From Pseudomonas monteilii NBRC 103158 = DSM 14164 (lineage in GTDB: Bacteria; Pseudomonadota; Gammaproteobacteria; Pseudomonadales; Pseudomonadaceae): DNA of 64,000 nt. The translations under genes and the position numbers were made by a program. Shown here piece after piece: positions 1 to 9,892 of the stretch. The DNA lies in the NCBI RefSeq assembly GCF_000730605.1, contig NZ_BBIS01000008.1:62001-126000 (forward strand). The letters run 5' to 3'. Position 1 is the stretch's first letter. Each line of letters opens with the position of its first letter. Under the pieces are notes generated by a model. It worked only from the letters and a program-made list of their open reading frames with translations, made no database searches and was not told where the DNA came from.

Positions 1-1226
1 TTCTCCGACTGCACCATCATCTCCTCCAGCGACAGCCGCTGGGTGATGTCGTCGATGCGGATCACCACGCCGCGCCCGCCGCCGCCGGTCAGCGGGTAGA
101 AGGTCAGGGCGTAGTGGCGAAGGTCGTCGCCCTTGGGCCAGGTGACCCGCTCGATCTTTGCCACCCGGTGCTTCTCGACCGTTTCCTTCAGTTGCGGAAG
201 GAATGGCTTGAGCGGCTCGAAAGCGATGAATACCGGTTGGTTCAGCGCTTCGTCCAGTGGTGTGCCGGAGAGTACCGTGGCTTCGTGGTTCCACTGGGTC
301 ACGTAAAGCTGTTCGTCAAGGGCGATCAGCGCCGAGGGCATCGAGTCGATGATGCTGTTGAGGTAGTTCTGGAAACCCGTGAGCTTTTTCTCGATCTTGC
401 TGCGTACCTGTACTTCCAGCTCCAGCTTGCGGTTGGTGTGGCGGGTTTCCTCGGCCAGGCCCTGGGCCTGGTCATAGGCATCCTGGAACTCGTCGCGGGC
501 GCGCTTGAGCTGCTGCTCGCGGGCTTCGATGCGTGACAGCATGGTGTTGAAGGCATCAGCCAGGCTGCCGATTTCATCGTCGTTGCCGCGCCGGGCGCGC
601 AGGGCGTAGCTTTCTTCGCGGGTGACCTGGCGGCTGAGCTCTTCAAGCTGGTTGATCGGCTGGGTGATCAGGCGTTTTATCTGCCGGGCGATGACGATCC
701 ACAGCAGGATACTGAACACCAGAATGCCCAGGCTGGCGCTGAGGGTGCCGGTGTAGAAGGCGGTGGGCAGCTCGCTGCTGGCCACCAGCAGCAGGTGCGC
801 CGGCGGGTTGGCGTCGCGCGGGATGCGGATCAGCTGGGTGCTGCGAAACTCCATCAGGCGCCAGCCGTCGATGTTGCGAAAGCGCTTGGGCAGGGTTAGC
901 GGATCGCCATGCTGCAATTGCGCCAGCATGCGGCCATCGCCACCGTAGACGGCGGCCGCACGCAATGGCGTGTAGCTGTCCAGCTCCTTGAGCAGGGCGT
1001 TGGCGGTTTCTGCGCTGTCACCCGCGCGGGCGGCAAGCTGCGGGTTGGCCACCAGCCGCCCGATAGTCTGCAGCGCCTGCGGGGCCATGCTCTCCTGGGT
1101 GATCCAGTAGGCGGCACTGATGAAGGTGAGGTTGGCCACCAGCAGGATGGTCACCAGCAATACCAGCAGGGCCGCCAGCAGCTTCTGCCCGACCGGGAGG
1201 TTTTCCAGGCGTTGGCGCAAGGTCAT
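1..1226 (-). CDS. membrane sensor protein, HAMP + PAS, probable histidine kinase (3' end outside window)
   Basis: Translation from an ATG at 1226 runs open to the window edge (408 codons), so the C-terminus is missing. The visible part has an N-terminal membrane segment (about residues 15-37), a roughly 120-residue extracytoplasmic region and a second membrane segment. A HAMP linker (ITQPINQLEELSRQVT) and a coiled coil rich in E, R and Q follow. Then comes a PAS domain (about residues 290-400) that begins at the SIIDSMPSALIALD stretch. The last visible residues (SLEEMMVQSE) are the usual lead-in to a HisKA dimerisation helix, so a sensor histidine kinase, perhaps hybrid, is the best guess. 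The kinase domain itself is not in the window. It is transcribed in the same direction as the panE-like gene 37 bp upstream, so the two may share a transcript. The signal is unknown. Confidence 0.85.
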   Translation of the reverse strand, partial: MTLRQRLENLPVGQKLLAALLVLLVTILLVANLTFISAAYWITQESMAPQALQTIGRLVANPQLAARAGDSAETANALLKELDSYTPLRAAAVYGGDGRMLAQLQHGDPLTLPKRFRNIDGWRLMEFRSTQLIRIPRDANPPAHLLLVASSELPTAFYTGTLSASLGILVFSILLWIVIARQIKRLITQPINQLEELSRQVTREESYALRARRGNDDEIGSLADAFNTMLSRIEAREQQLKRARDEFQDAYDQAQGLAEETRHTNRKLELEVQVRSKIEKKLTGFQNYLNSIIDSMPSALIALDEQLYVTQWNHEATVLSGTPLDEALNQPVFIAFEPLKPFLPQLKETVEKHRVAKIERVTWPKGDDLRHYALTFYPLTGGGGRGVVIRIDDITQRLSLEEMMVQSE

Positions 1227-1263
1227 GGGCTAGGCAATGTCCGTATCCGGTTGAAGGGCCGCA

Positions 1264-2269
<1,006 letters not shown>

Positions 2270-2281
2270 GGGAGAACAACC

Positions 2282-2767
2282 ATGCCTTCGTTCGACGTGG
2301 TATCGGAACTGGACAAGCACGAAGTGCAGAACGCGGTCGACAACGCCATCAAGGACCTGGATCGCCGCTACGACCTCAAGGGCAAGGGCACCTTCGAGTT
2401 CAAGGACAAAGAGCAGACCGTGATGCTCACCGCCGAAGAAGAGTTCCAGCTCGAAGCCATGCTGGAAATCCTGCGCCTGGCACTGGTCAAGCGCAAGATC
2501 GACGTGAAATGCCTGGAAACCAAAGACCCGTACGCCTCCGGCAAGGAAAAGAAGCAGGAAGCCAAGTTCCGCGAAGGCATCGACAAGGACCTGGCCAAGA
2601 AGATCGTCGCCACCATCAAGGATGGCAAGCTGAAAGTGCAGGCCGCCATCCAGGGCGAGCAAGTGCGCGTGACCGGCAAGAAGCGTGATGACCTGCAGGA
2701 AGCCATCGCCCTGCTGCGCACCAAGGAATTCGACATGCCGCTGCAGTTCAACAACTTCCGCGACTGA
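2282..2767 (+). CDS. yajQ: YajQ family nucleotide-binding protein (UPF0234)
   Basis: A 161-residue soluble protein that aligns from its first residues ([20 protein letters not shown]) with the YajQ/UPF0234 family. Members have two ferredoxin-like (RRM-like) domains and bind nucleotides or RNA; in Xanthomonas a homologue binds cyclic-di-GMP and works with a LysR regulator. Length is the family norm (about 160-163). The ATG follows a GGGAG site 8 nt upstream, which fixes the start. It appears to be a single-gene unit, with a stop at 2767 and about 100 bp before the next gene. No catalytic role is assigned. Confidence 0.93.
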   Translation: MPSFDVVSELDKHEVQNAVDNAIKDLDRRYDLKGKGTFEFKDKEQTVMLTAEEEFQLEAMLEILRLALVKRKIDVKCLETKDPYASGKEKKQEAKFREGIDKDLAKKIVATIKDGKLKVQAAIQGEQVRVTGKKRDDLQEAIALLRTKEFDMPLQFNNFRD

Positions 2768-2873
2768 GCAGGTAATGCCCGGAACCCCGATGGCCAAATG
2801 ATGTCCATCGGTTCCATGGCCGTGTTGCGGTTTCGGCCGGTTTTACCGTGTACATGCCTTCAGGCATCAGGAG

Positions 2874-3719
2874 ATGAATATGGATTTGAACGCTGAAGTC
2901 GATCAGCTCGTCCGCCAGTCCCAGACGTGGATCCCGTTGATCATGCAATACGGCAGCCGCCTGCTGTTGGCGCTGCTGACACTGGCCATTGGCTGGTGGC
3001 TGATCAACCGGGTCAGCACGCGTCTGGGCAAGCTGGCCGGGTTGCGCGCCGATGCGGCCCTGCAAGGGTTTATCAGCACTTTGTCGAACATTGTGCTGAA
3101 GGTGCTGCTGTTCGTCAGCGTGGCGTCGATGATCGGCATCGAGACCACCTCGTTCGTCGCGGCTATCGGTGCCGCAGGCCTGGCGATCGGCCTGGCACTG
3201 CAGGGTAGCCTGGCAAACTTCGCGGGTGGGGTGTTGATCCTGATGTTCCGCCCGTTCCGCATCGGTGACTGGATCGAGGCGCAGGGTGTGGCCGGTACGG
3301 TCGACAGCATCCAGATCTTCCACACCGTGCTGCGCACCGGTGACAACAAGACAGTGATCATGCCCAACGGCAGCCTGTCCAACGGCATCATCACCAACAC
3401 CAACCGCCAGCCGACGCGCAAGGTGGTGTTCGATGTGGGCGTGGACTACGAGGCCGACCTGCAAAAGGCCCGCAACGTGTTGCTGGAGCTGGCGCAGGAC
3501 CCCCGCGTGTTGTCCGACCCGGCACCGCAGGCGGTGATTTCCACCCTGGGCGACAGCTCGATCACCGTGTCGTTGCGCCTGTGGGTCAAGACCGCCGATT
3601 ACTGGGATGTGATGTTCATGCTCAACGAGCATGCGCGTGACCGGTTGAAGGCTGAAGGGATCGATATTCCGTTCCCGCAGCGGGTGATTCGCGTGGTGCA
3701 GGAGACTGCAACGCAGTAA
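2874..3719 (+). CDS. small-conductance mechanosensitive channel (MscS family)
   Basis: A 281-residue inner-membrane protein of MscS size (E. coli MscS is 286 aa). It has three N-terminal membrane segments. The third holds the Gly/Ala-packed pore helix (AAIGAAGLAIGLALQGSLAN, about residues 98-117). After it comes the family signature around FRPFRIGDWIEAQGVAGTV and the C-terminal beta/alpha-beta cage. The channel opens under membrane tension and releases solutes during hypo-osmotic shock. The ATG at 2874 is preceded by a CAGGAG site; a second in-frame ATG two codons later is possible. A strong intrinsic terminator follows the stop, so this is probably a monocistronic gene. Confidence 0.92.
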   Translation: MNMDLNAEVDQLVRQSQTWIPLIMQYGSRLLLALLTLAIGWWLINRVSTRLGKLAGLRADAALQGFISTLSNIVLKVLLFVSVASMIGIETTSFVAAIGAAGLAIGLALQGSLANFAGGVLILMFRPFRIGDWIEAQGVAGTVDSIQIFHTVLRTGDNKTVIMPNGSLSNGIITNTNRQPTRKVVFDVGVDYEADLQKARNVLLELAQDPRVLSDPAPQAVISTLGDSSITVSLRLWVKTADYWDVMFMLNEHARDRLKAEGIDIPFPQRVIRVVQETATQ

Positions 3720-3729
3720 CACCGCATTG

Positions 3730-3756
3730 AAACCGGGGCGCAAGGCCCCGGTTTTT
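3730..3756 (+). terminator. intrinsic terminator after the MscS gene
   Basis: A GC-rich stem, AACCGGGGC pairing with GCCCCGGTT around a GCAAG loop, is followed by a run of T. It lies about 10 bp after the MscS stop codon. Confidence 0.85.
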
Positions 3757-3830
3757 ACACTTGTTCACAGCAATATCCCGCCATTTCTGGCATATAGCCT
3801 GACCCCTCCTGCCACACCCGATACGCCATC

Positions 3831-5075
3831 ATGAAACCACTGCTTTACATCACCCCCCTGCGCGCCTTGTTGTTCGGCCTCACCCTTGCCCTGTTCGAGC
3901 TGCTGACCTACCTGGCCAGCGACGCGGTCATGCCGGCCATGCCGGTGGTGGTGGGCGACCTGAACGCCAGCCCCGAATACATCCCCCATGCCCTTAACCT
4001 GTACCTGCTGGGGGGCGTGGTGCTGCAATGGCTGATCGGCCCGCTGGCCGACCGTTATGGCCGGCGCCCGCTGTTGCTGGCTGGCTGCGCGTTCTTCGGC
4101 CTGGCCTGCCTGGCCACGTTCTGGGTCCACGACATTGGCCTGTTCAACCTGCTGCGCCTGTTGCAGGGCATTGGCCTGGGCTTCGTGGTCACGGTCAGCT
4201 ACCCGGCCTTGAATGAAGCGTTCAGCGAAGCTGATGCGGTGCGCATGATGGCCCTGCTGGCCAACATCGCCTTGCTGTCGCCGTTGCTCGGGCCGCTGGT
4301 GGGCACCTTGCTGCTGCAGTGGCTGGATTGGCGCTGGCTGTTCGTGGCCTTTGCCATCGGCGCGGTGCTGGCTTGGGTGCTGTTGTACCGGTTGATGCCG
4401 GAAACGCTGGGCGTGGAGCGCCGTGATGGTTCACGCCTGGCGTTTACACCAATTCATCTGTTGCCACTGCTGGCAGGCTACGGCCAGTTACTGAGCAATC
4501 GCCGCTTCGTTGCCGGCAGCGCTGCCCTGGGCCTGGTTGGTTTGCCACTGATCGGCTGGATCGGCCTGTCGCCGGTGCTGCTGATTCACGATGAGGGGCT
4601 GAGCACAATGGAATACGCCTTGTGGCAGCTGCCGGTATTTGGCGGGCTGATCCTGGGCAACCTGATCATCAACCGCATCGCTGACCGCTACCCGCTGCCG
4701 GCCCTGGTGCGTGGTGCACTGTGGCCCTACCTGGCCGGCCTGAGCCTGATGGTGCTGGCGACCTGGTACTGGCCGAGCGTGACCAGCGTGGTGGCGGGCA
4801 TGTCGCTGTACGCACTTGGGTTGGGTGTAGCCAACGCAGTGCTGTACCGCATGACGCTGTTCTCCAGCGAACAGAGCAAGGGCCTGGTGTCGGCCATGCT
4901 GGGGATGATCACCATTGCCTTGCTGGGCTTGGGCGGGGCAGTGCTGGCGATGATTGGCGCCGGAGCCAGCTTGTTGCACTTTGCCTTGGCGGCGGGTGTG
5001 GCGGGGGCACTGGCGCTGTGGCCGCTTTGGTTTGTCGTAGGCGGGCGGCCTGGGGAAGGGGCTGTGGCTCAGTAA
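3831..5075 (+). CDS. MdfA-like MFS multidrug exporter (DHA1 family)
   Basis: A 414-residue, 12-helix major facilitator of the drug:H+ antiporter type. Helix 1 reads LFELLTYLASDAVMPAM (residues 21-37). It matches the E. coli MdfA helix that carries the two membrane-embedded acidic residues essential for cation/drug exchange: Glu23 and Asp31 here keep the same 8-residue spacing as MdfA Glu26 and Asp34. The MFS motif A, GPLADRYGRRPLL, follows helix 2. It would export cationic or neutral drugs from the cytoplasm using the proton gradient; the natural substrate is unknown. The gene stands alone between the terminator upstream and a REP pair downstream, and it converges with ampG. Confidence 0.85.
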   Translation: MKPLLYITPLRALLFGLTLALFELLTYLASDAVMPAMPVVVGDLNASPEYIPHALNLYLLGGVVLQWLIGPLADRYGRRPLLLAGCAFFGLACLATFWVHDIGLFNLLRLLQGIGLGFVVTVSYPALNEAFSEADAVRMMALLANIALLSPLLGPLVGTLLLQWLDWRWLFVAFAIGAVLAWVLLYRLMPETLGVERRDGSRLAFTPIHLLPLLAGYGQLLSNRRFVAGSAALGLVGLPLIGWIGLSPVLLIHDEGLSTMEYALWQLPVFGGLILGNLIINRIADRYPLPALVRGALWPYLAGLSLMVLATWYWPSVTSVVAGMSLYALGLGVANAVLYRMTLFSSEQSKGLVSAMLGMITIALLGLGGAVLAMIGAGASLLHFALAAGVAGALALWPLWFVVGGRPGEGAVAQ

Positions 5076-5092
5076 TCCATAGTGCCTGGTCT

Positions 5093-5168
5093 GGCCTTTT
5101 CGCGAGCAAGCTCGCTCCTACAGGATCACCATAGGCCTTGTAGGAGCGAGCTTGCTCGCGATGAGGCC
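5093..5168. repeat. REP element pair, GAGCAAGCTC type
   Basis: Two oppositely oriented copies of a REP palindrome (CGCGAGCAAGCTCGCTCCTACA and its reverse complement) flank a short spacer between the convergent MdfA-like and ampG genes. Such elements are scattered singly or in pairs between genes in P. putida and can stabilise or terminate transcripts. Confidence 0.85.
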
Positions 5169-5189
5169 AGTACAGGTTGTAGCAGTCTC

Positions 5190-6737
5190 TCAGGGCCGCT
5201 CGGCCGCTGATCCTTCCTCTGCCACCGGCGTTCCCCGTCCAGCCTCCTGCCGCCACTGCAGGGCAATCAGGATCAGCGTAGGCACACCCAGCAAAGCGGT
5301 AATCAGGAAGAAGTCGTGGTAGCCGAACTTCTCCACCATCACCCCTGAATACCCGCCGATCAACCTTGGCAACAACAGCATGATCGAGCTAAGCAGCGCG
5401 TACTGGGTCGCTGAGAACTTCAGGTTGGTCAGGCTCGACAGGTAGGCAACGAAGGCCGAAGTGGCCATGCCGGAGCTGAAGTTGTCCAGCGAGATGGTCA
5501 CCACCAGCATTTCCAGGTTCGGGCCCATGTCGGCCAGCATCAGGAACAGGATGTTGGTGCCGGCCGAAGCTACGCCGCCGATGAACAGGATCGGCATGAT
5601 GCCAAAGCGCACGATCAGCAGCCCGCCAACCCCGGCGCCGACCAAGGTCATGATCAGGCCGAAGATCTTGCTGACGCTGGCGATCTGGTCCTTGGTGAAG
5701 CCCATGTCGATGTAGAACACGTTGGCCATCACACCCATGACCGTGTCCGACATGCGATAGGTGGCGATCAGGCCGAGCAGCAGCAGCGCCTGCCAGCGGT
5801 AGCGTGTGATGAAGTCGTTGACTGGCGTCAGCACCGGGGCCAGGCCGCGACGGCCAAGGCTCGACAAGCACGCCCAGGTCAGCAGTACGTAGAGGATCAG
5901 GCGCAGGAACGCGCGGTCTTCCAGCAGCAGGTCAAGCGGTGTGGCATCACCGGAAATGACGCTGGACCAGCCGGTATTGAACATCTGGGTGAAGCTGGCC
6001 GGTACCGACACCAGCAGGATGATCAGCACGAACACCGAGGCCATCTGGTGCACCAAGCCGTAGCGCGCTGCCGACAGCTGGGTGCGCAAGGGCACCGGCG
6101 GTTCGCGCATCACCAGGGTCGTGAACAGGGCGGGCAGCATCATGACCCCGAACATCACATAGGTGCCGGCCCAGGCCTTGTGCAGGTAGCTGAAACCGGT
6201 GGAGCCGAACCACTCGGCAAAGAACAGGGCGCCGGCCGTGGCGAGCAGGGCGGCCACCCGGTAGCCAGCCATGTAACTGGCAGCCAGCGCGGCCTGGCGT
6301 TGATCGTCAGCGATTTCCAGGCGGTAGGCGTCGACAGCAATGTCCTGGGTCGCCGATGCGAAGGCCACCAGCACGGCCATGGCGATCAGCCACGACAGGT
6401 GCTGTTGCGGGTCGCACAGGCTCATGCCGACCAGGCCGATGACCACGAGCGCTTGCGACAACAGCAGCCACGAACGACGCCGACCCAGGCCACCCAACAG
6501 GGGCAGGCGCCATTGGTCGAGCAGCGGCGACCACACCCACTTGAAGGCGTAGGCCAGGCCGATCAGGCTGGCGTAGCCGATGGTCTCGCGGGCAACACCG
6601 GCTTCACGCAACCACACGGACAGGGTGGAGAACACCAGCATGTAGGGCAGACCGGCGGCAAAGCCGAGCAGCAAAAGTACCAAGGTTGACGGGCTGGCAT
6701 AGGCAGCAAGCGCAGCGCGCCAGGTTTTACGGGGCAT
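5190..6737 (-). CDS. ampG: AmpG muropeptide permease
   Basis: A 515-residue inner-membrane protein of the MFS fold with about 14 hydrophobic segments. It opens with the AmpG signature: LGFAAGLPYMLVFSTLSVWL near residue 23, followed by FKWVWSPLLDQWRLP. AmpG imports GlcNAc-1,6-anhydro-MurNAc peptides from the periplasm for cell-wall recycling, and in pseudomonads it feeds the inducer for the AmpR/AmpC beta-lactamase response. Length is in the range of Pseudomonas AmpG (about 500-590 aa). It is transcribed alone from the minus strand, and the DNA-repair gene upstream runs the same way. Confidence 0.93.
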   Translation of the reverse strand: MPRKTWRAALAAYASPSTLVLLLLGFAAGLPYMLVFSTLSVWLREAGVARETIGYASLIGLAYAFKWVWSPLLDQWRLPLLGGLGRRRSWLLLSQALVVIGLVGMSLCDPQQHLSWLIAMAVLVAFASATQDIAVDAYRLEIADDQRQAALAASYMAGYRVAALLATAGALFFAEWFGSTGFSYLHKAWAGTYVMFGVMMLPALFTTLVMREPPVPLRTQLSAARYGLVHQMASVFVLIILLVSVPASFTQMFNTGWSSVISGDATPLDLLLEDRAFLRLILYVLLTWACLSSLGRRGLAPVLTPVNDFITRYRWQALLLLGLIATYRMSDTVMGVMANVFYIDMGFTKDQIASVSKIFGLIMTLVGAGVGGLLIVRFGIMPILFIGGVASAGTNILFLMLADMGPNLEMLVVTISLDNFSSGMATSAFVAYLSSLTNLKFSATQYALLSSIMLLLPRLIGGYSGVMVEKFGYHDFFLITALLGVPTLILIALQWRQEAGRGTPVAEEGSAAERP

Positions 6738-6780
6738 GGGCCAACATCTGCCTCAAGTTTGCGAAAACAAAGCGCGCACT

Positions 6781-7134
6781 CTAACCGCTGTGCTCCATTG
6801 GGCGCCAGCCATGGCGCGTCATATCCACCCGATTGTTGGTTACATTCACACCTTCCGCGCGTAAACGCGCCCGCTGTTCATCACCCGACGGGGTACCCAA
6901 TGCCAGGCTCAGCCTGCCACCTGCGCCGAGCACCCGGTGCCAGGGCAGGCGGGTGTCCGCAGGCAGCTGCCCGAGGGTGCGCCCGACCCAACGCGCGGCA
7001 CGGCCAAGGCCCGCCAGCTCGGCCAGTTGGCCATAGCTCACCACCTTGCCGGAAGGCACCTGGCCCAGTACTGAATATAGCGCCGTTCGTCGGCCCTCGG
7101 CGGATTCGAGCGCAGCCTCATATCCATCAGACAT
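6781..7134 (-). CDS. alkyltransferase-like (ATL) DNA-repair protein
   Basis: A 117-residue protein of the O6-alkylguanine-DNA alkyltransferase C-terminal domain family. The active-site motif normally reads PCHR; here it reads PWHR (LPWHRVLGAGG). The acceptor cysteine is therefore replaced by tryptophan, the hallmark of ATL proteins. ATLs bind O6-alkylguanine lesions without removing the alkyl group and pass them to nucleotide excision repair. The helix-turn-helix region (SYGQLAELAGLGRAARWVGRTL) with the arginine finger is intact. The ATG at 7134 is chosen over a GTG directly before it. It may share a transcript with ampG 43 bp downstream. Confidence 0.88.
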   Translation of the reverse strand: MSDGYEAALESAEGRRTALYSVLGQVPSGKVVSYGQLAELAGLGRAARWVGRTLGQLPADTRLPWHRVLGAGGRLSLALGTPSGDEQRARLRAEGVNVTNNRVDMTRHGWRPMEHSG

Positions 7135-7286
7135 CACGCCCCCCTTGGGCTGTAGATGAAACCGGACAGGTGGTCCGGCAAATGAGAGTTGAACTCAACG
7201 GCATACGCTCGGTCTGTCCTTGCTCTGGTTGTCGGTATCTGGATAATGCCCGGCTTTTTTCGTCAAATCGAACCCGTAGTCCGCTT

Positions 7287-8297
7287 ATGTATTCTAGATC
7301 CCTGTTGTGCTTGCTAGCTGCTTCCTTGTGCGCCGCCCCGGTGTTCGCCGACACCGTGTGGATGAAGAACGGTGACCGGCTCAGCGGCAAGATCAAAGTG
7401 TTCGACGGCGGCAAGCTGCTGCTGGAAACCCCCTATGGCGGGTCCATCGCGCTGGACTGGAAAGAGGTCCAGACCCTGGAGAGTGACCAGGAGATGCTGG
7501 TCAAGCAGGACGCCTACACGGGGGAAAAGGCCAAGTCGCTGAAAGCGGCCGAGCCTGGCAAAGTCACTTTGGCCAATGGCGAAGCGCCCAAGACCGTGGA
7601 GCTGGCCAGCATCGAGCAGATCATGAAGCCCAGGCCGCTGGTCGAAGACTTCGTGTGGAAAGGCAACGTGGACGTGGCCCTGGACTACAAGCGCGCCGAG
7701 AACGACACCGACGATTACGATGTCGGCTTCAAGACTACCGCCCGCCATGGCCGCTGGCGGCACAACGCCGAAGGTGAGTACAACCGCGAAACCAAGGACG
7801 ATGTCACCACCACCGACAACTGGAGCGCCGAGTACGCGCTGGACCGCTTCATGACCGAGAAGTGGTTCTGGCAGGGCCGAGCGGAATACAAGCGAGACCG
7901 TATCGAAGACCTGGCTCGCCAGCGCACGGTCGGTACCGGCCCGGGTTACCAGTTCTGGGACGACGAGCTGGGCGCATTCTCGCTGGGTTCGTTGATCAAC
8001 CGCACCGACTTCGAATACCAGGACGGCGCCAAGGACAACTTCTACTCAGCGGCGGTGAAGTGGGACTACACCCGCTACCTGATCGGCAAGAACGTGCAAC
8101 TGTTCACCAACGGCGAGTTTGCCAAGCCGCTGGGGGGCGTGGCCGATTACTCGCTGGATGCCGAGGTTGGCTTGCGCTACAAAGTTACCGAGTGGGCCTC
8201 GCTCAACCTCAAGGCGGAGAAGGACATCATCACCGGCACGCGCGACAGTGACCTGGACAAGACCCGCTATACCGCGGGCTTCGGCGTGACCTGGTAG
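7287..8297 (+). CDS. DUF481 family outer-membrane protein (YdiY-like)
   Basis: A 336-residue exported protein starting at ATG 7287. It has a clear signal peptide ending at ...AAPVFA-DTVW. About 120 residues of a soluble N-terminal part follow (DTVWMKNGDRLSGKIKVF), then a C-terminal DUF481 region built of alternating beta strands (from about VDVALDYKRAEND to the terminal TAGFGVTW). The aromatic final residue and the strand periodicity fit an outer-membrane beta-barrel similar to E. coli YdiY. Function is not known. The gene stands alone, divergent from the ATL gene. Confidence 0.85.
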   Translation: MYSRSLLCLLAASLCAAPVFADTVWMKNGDRLSGKIKVFDGGKLLLETPYGGSIALDWKEVQTLESDQEMLVKQDAYTGEKAKSLKAAEPGKVTLANGEAPKTVELASIEQIMKPRPLVEDFVWKGNVDVALDYKRAENDTDDYDVGFKTTARHGRWRHNAEGEYNRETKDDVTTTDNWSAEYALDRFMTEKWFWQGRAEYKRDRIEDLARQRTVGTGPGYQFWDDELGAFSLGSLINRTDFEYQDGAKDNFYSAAVKWDYTRYLIGKNVQLFTNGEFAKPLGGVADYSLDAEVGLRYKVTEWASLNLKAEKDIITGTRDSDLDKTRYTAGFGVTW

Positions 8298-8304
8298 GTT
8301 TTTG

Positions 8305-8323
8305 GGGGCCGCAAAGCGGCCCC
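8305..8323. terminator. GGGGCCGC-AAA-GCGGCCCC hairpin
   Basis: A perfect 8-bp stem with an AAA loop lies 8 bp after the DUF481 stop. No downstream T run is present, so it may be a weak terminator or RNA-stabilising hairpin. Close variants recur at 11951, 36904 and 55263. Confidence 0.45.
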
Positions 8324-8389
8324 ATTGGCACTGGAACTGATAATGCTTATCTTGTCCCTATCCAGTCCGCTGCCAGGAGCCATCCCCAA

Positions 8390-9121
8390 GTGAGTACCAA
8401 CGCCCTCCGCCCCGCCCGGGAACTGCTGCTCAAGGAATACCGCGGCGTGCTCTCGACCCATTCCAAGTCGATGCCCGGTTTCCCTTTCGGCTCGGTCGTG
8501 CCGTACTGCCTGGACGCCCACGGCCATCCATTGATCCTCATCAGCCGCATCGCCCAACACACCCACAACCTGCAGAAAGATCCCAAGTGCTCGCTACTGG
8601 TGGGGGAGCGCGAGGCCGAAGATGTGCAGGCCGTGGGGCGCCTGACCGTGATGGCCGAGGCGCACAAGCTGGTCGACGCAGCGGCTGTCGAGGCGGCTGC
8701 CGAACGCTACTACCGCTATTTCCCGGACGCTGCCAACTATCACAAGGCTCACGATTTCGACTTCTGGGTCTTGCAGCCAGTGCGCCATCGCTACATTGGC
8801 GGTTTTGGCGCGATCCACTGGCTCGACCAGGTAACCTTGGCCAACCCGTTCGCCGGCAAGGCCGAGGCGAGCATGGTCGAGCACATGAACAGCGATCACG
8901 CCAATGCCATCGCCCACTACGTGGAGCTGACCGACTTGCCGCGTCATACACCGGCGCAAATGGTGGGGGTAGACAGCGAAGGCATGCACCTGCGCATTGG
9001 CCAGGCGGTGCACTGGTTGCCTTTCCCCAGTATTTGCAACACGCCGACACAAGTCCGCGAGGCCCTTGTTTTGCTGGCGCGCGCCGACCACTGGCCGGTT
9101 GCGACAGAGGTTGAGGGTTGA
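8390..9121 (+). CDS. HugZ-like heme-utilisation / PNPOx-fold protein
   Basis: A 243-residue protein with an N-terminal split-barrel of the pyridoxamine-phosphate-oxidase fold (about residues 10-150, including YRGVLSTHSKSMPGFPFGSV). A C-terminal DUF2470 domain (about 160-240) carries EHMNSDHANAIAHY. This two-domain layout is that of the HugZ/HutZ family, whose members bind or degrade heme, and of related flavin or heme-binding proteins. The start is a GTG preceded by CCAGGAG. Whether this copy breaks down heme is not shown by the sequence. It lies just upstream of fxsA in the same direction. Confidence 0.8.
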   Translation: MSTNALRPARELLLKEYRGVLSTHSKSMPGFPFGSVVPYCLDAHGHPLILISRIAQHTHNLQKDPKCSLLVGEREAEDVQAVGRLTVMAEAHKLVDAAAVEAAAERYYRYFPDAANYHKAHDFDFWVLQPVRHRYIGGFGAIHWLDQVTLANPFAGKAEASMVEHMNSDHANAIAHYVELTDLPRHTPAQMVGVDSEGMHLRIGQAVHWLPFPSICNTPTQVREALVLLARADHWPVATEVEG

Positions 9122-9188
9122 AAAACCGAGCACACGCATCCATTTGTAGGTCTTACAGGAAGGTTGTCTTCCAACGAGGATTGCTTTG

Positions 9189-9650
9189 ATGCGTGCTTTT
9201 CTACTGTTGCTTCTGCTGTTTCCCGTGCTGGAGCTGTTCATCTTCGTGAAGGTCAGCGCGGCCATCGGGTTCTTCCCGGCGCTGCTGCTGATCATCGCCG
9301 GCTCCGCCCTGGGTGTGCTGGTAATGCGCGTGGCCGGCCTGGCCACCGCACTGCGTGCCCGTGAAAGCCTGCAGCGTGGCGAGCTGCCCGCCGAGGACAT
9401 GTTCCAGGGCCTGATGCTGGCCGTCGGTGGCGGCCTGCTGCTGTTGCCAGGCTTCATCAGCGACGTGCTGGGCCTGCTGTGCCTGTTGCCGTTCACCCGC
9501 CATTTGGCCGCGCGCAAGATGCGCGAGCGTGCCGAAGCCCAGGCGATGCGCCAGCGTGCGTTTCAGGACGACCCGTTCCAGACGCAGCCGCGTGAGGGGG
9601 GGCACCGCCCGAACGTGATTGAAGGCGAGTACGAGCGCCGAGACAAGTAA
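9189..9650 (+). CDS. fxsA: FxsA family membrane protein
   Basis: A 153-residue inner-membrane protein that matches FxsA from its first residues ([21 protein letters not shown]). Several hydrophobic segments span residues 3-20, 27-45 and 75-103, and a charged C-terminal tail rich in R, E and Q follows. In E. coli, excess FxsA relieves exclusion of phage T7 by the F plasmid. Its normal role is unclear. The ATG at 9189 follows a GAGGA site. As in many gamma-proteobacteria it lies directly upstream of groES, but a terminator and a separate heat-shock promoter divide the two. Confidence 0.9.
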   Translation: MRAFLLLLLLFPVLELFIFVKVSAAIGFFPALLLIIAGSALGVLVMRVAGLATALRARESLQRGELPAEDMFQGLMLAVGGGLLLLPGFISDVLGLLCLLPFTRHLAARKMRERAEAQAMRQRAFQDDPFQTQPREGGHRPNVIEGEYERRDK

Positions 9651-9656
9651 ACCCCC

Positions 9657-9685
9657 GGGGCCGCACACGCGGCCCCGGTGTTTTT
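9657..9685 (+). terminator. intrinsic terminator after fxsA
   Basis: A perfect 8-bp stem GGGGCCGC/GCGGCCCC with an ACAC loop is followed by GGTGTTTTT, starting 7 bp after the fxsA stop. Confidence 0.88.
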
Positions 9686-9715
9686 CAGCCTCAAGAAATT
9701 TTTTGTTTATCAAGC

Positions 9716-9741
9716 CTTGTAATTGATTATGGCGGCCTCAT
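9716..9741 (+). promoter_or_regulatory. sigma-32 heat-shock promoter of groESL
   Basis: CTTGTAA (9716-9722) and CCTCAT (9736-9741) are separated by 13 bp. They match the RpoH consensus CTTGAAA / CCCCAT in sequence and spacing. The site lies about 150 bp upstream of groES and just after the fxsA terminator, as expected for chaperonin control. Confidence 0.75.
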
Positions 9742-9892
9742 GTATGTGGTCACCGCAAGGTTTCTGGTGGCAACGCCAGACATGACTCAGGTGGTTCGCC
9801 CAATGCGGGCCACCTCCCGGCAACGCCGGACAGCATCAACCCGCCGGTGTCGACACCGGCCGATGAAAACCACAAATTGGGAGAGATCGACA

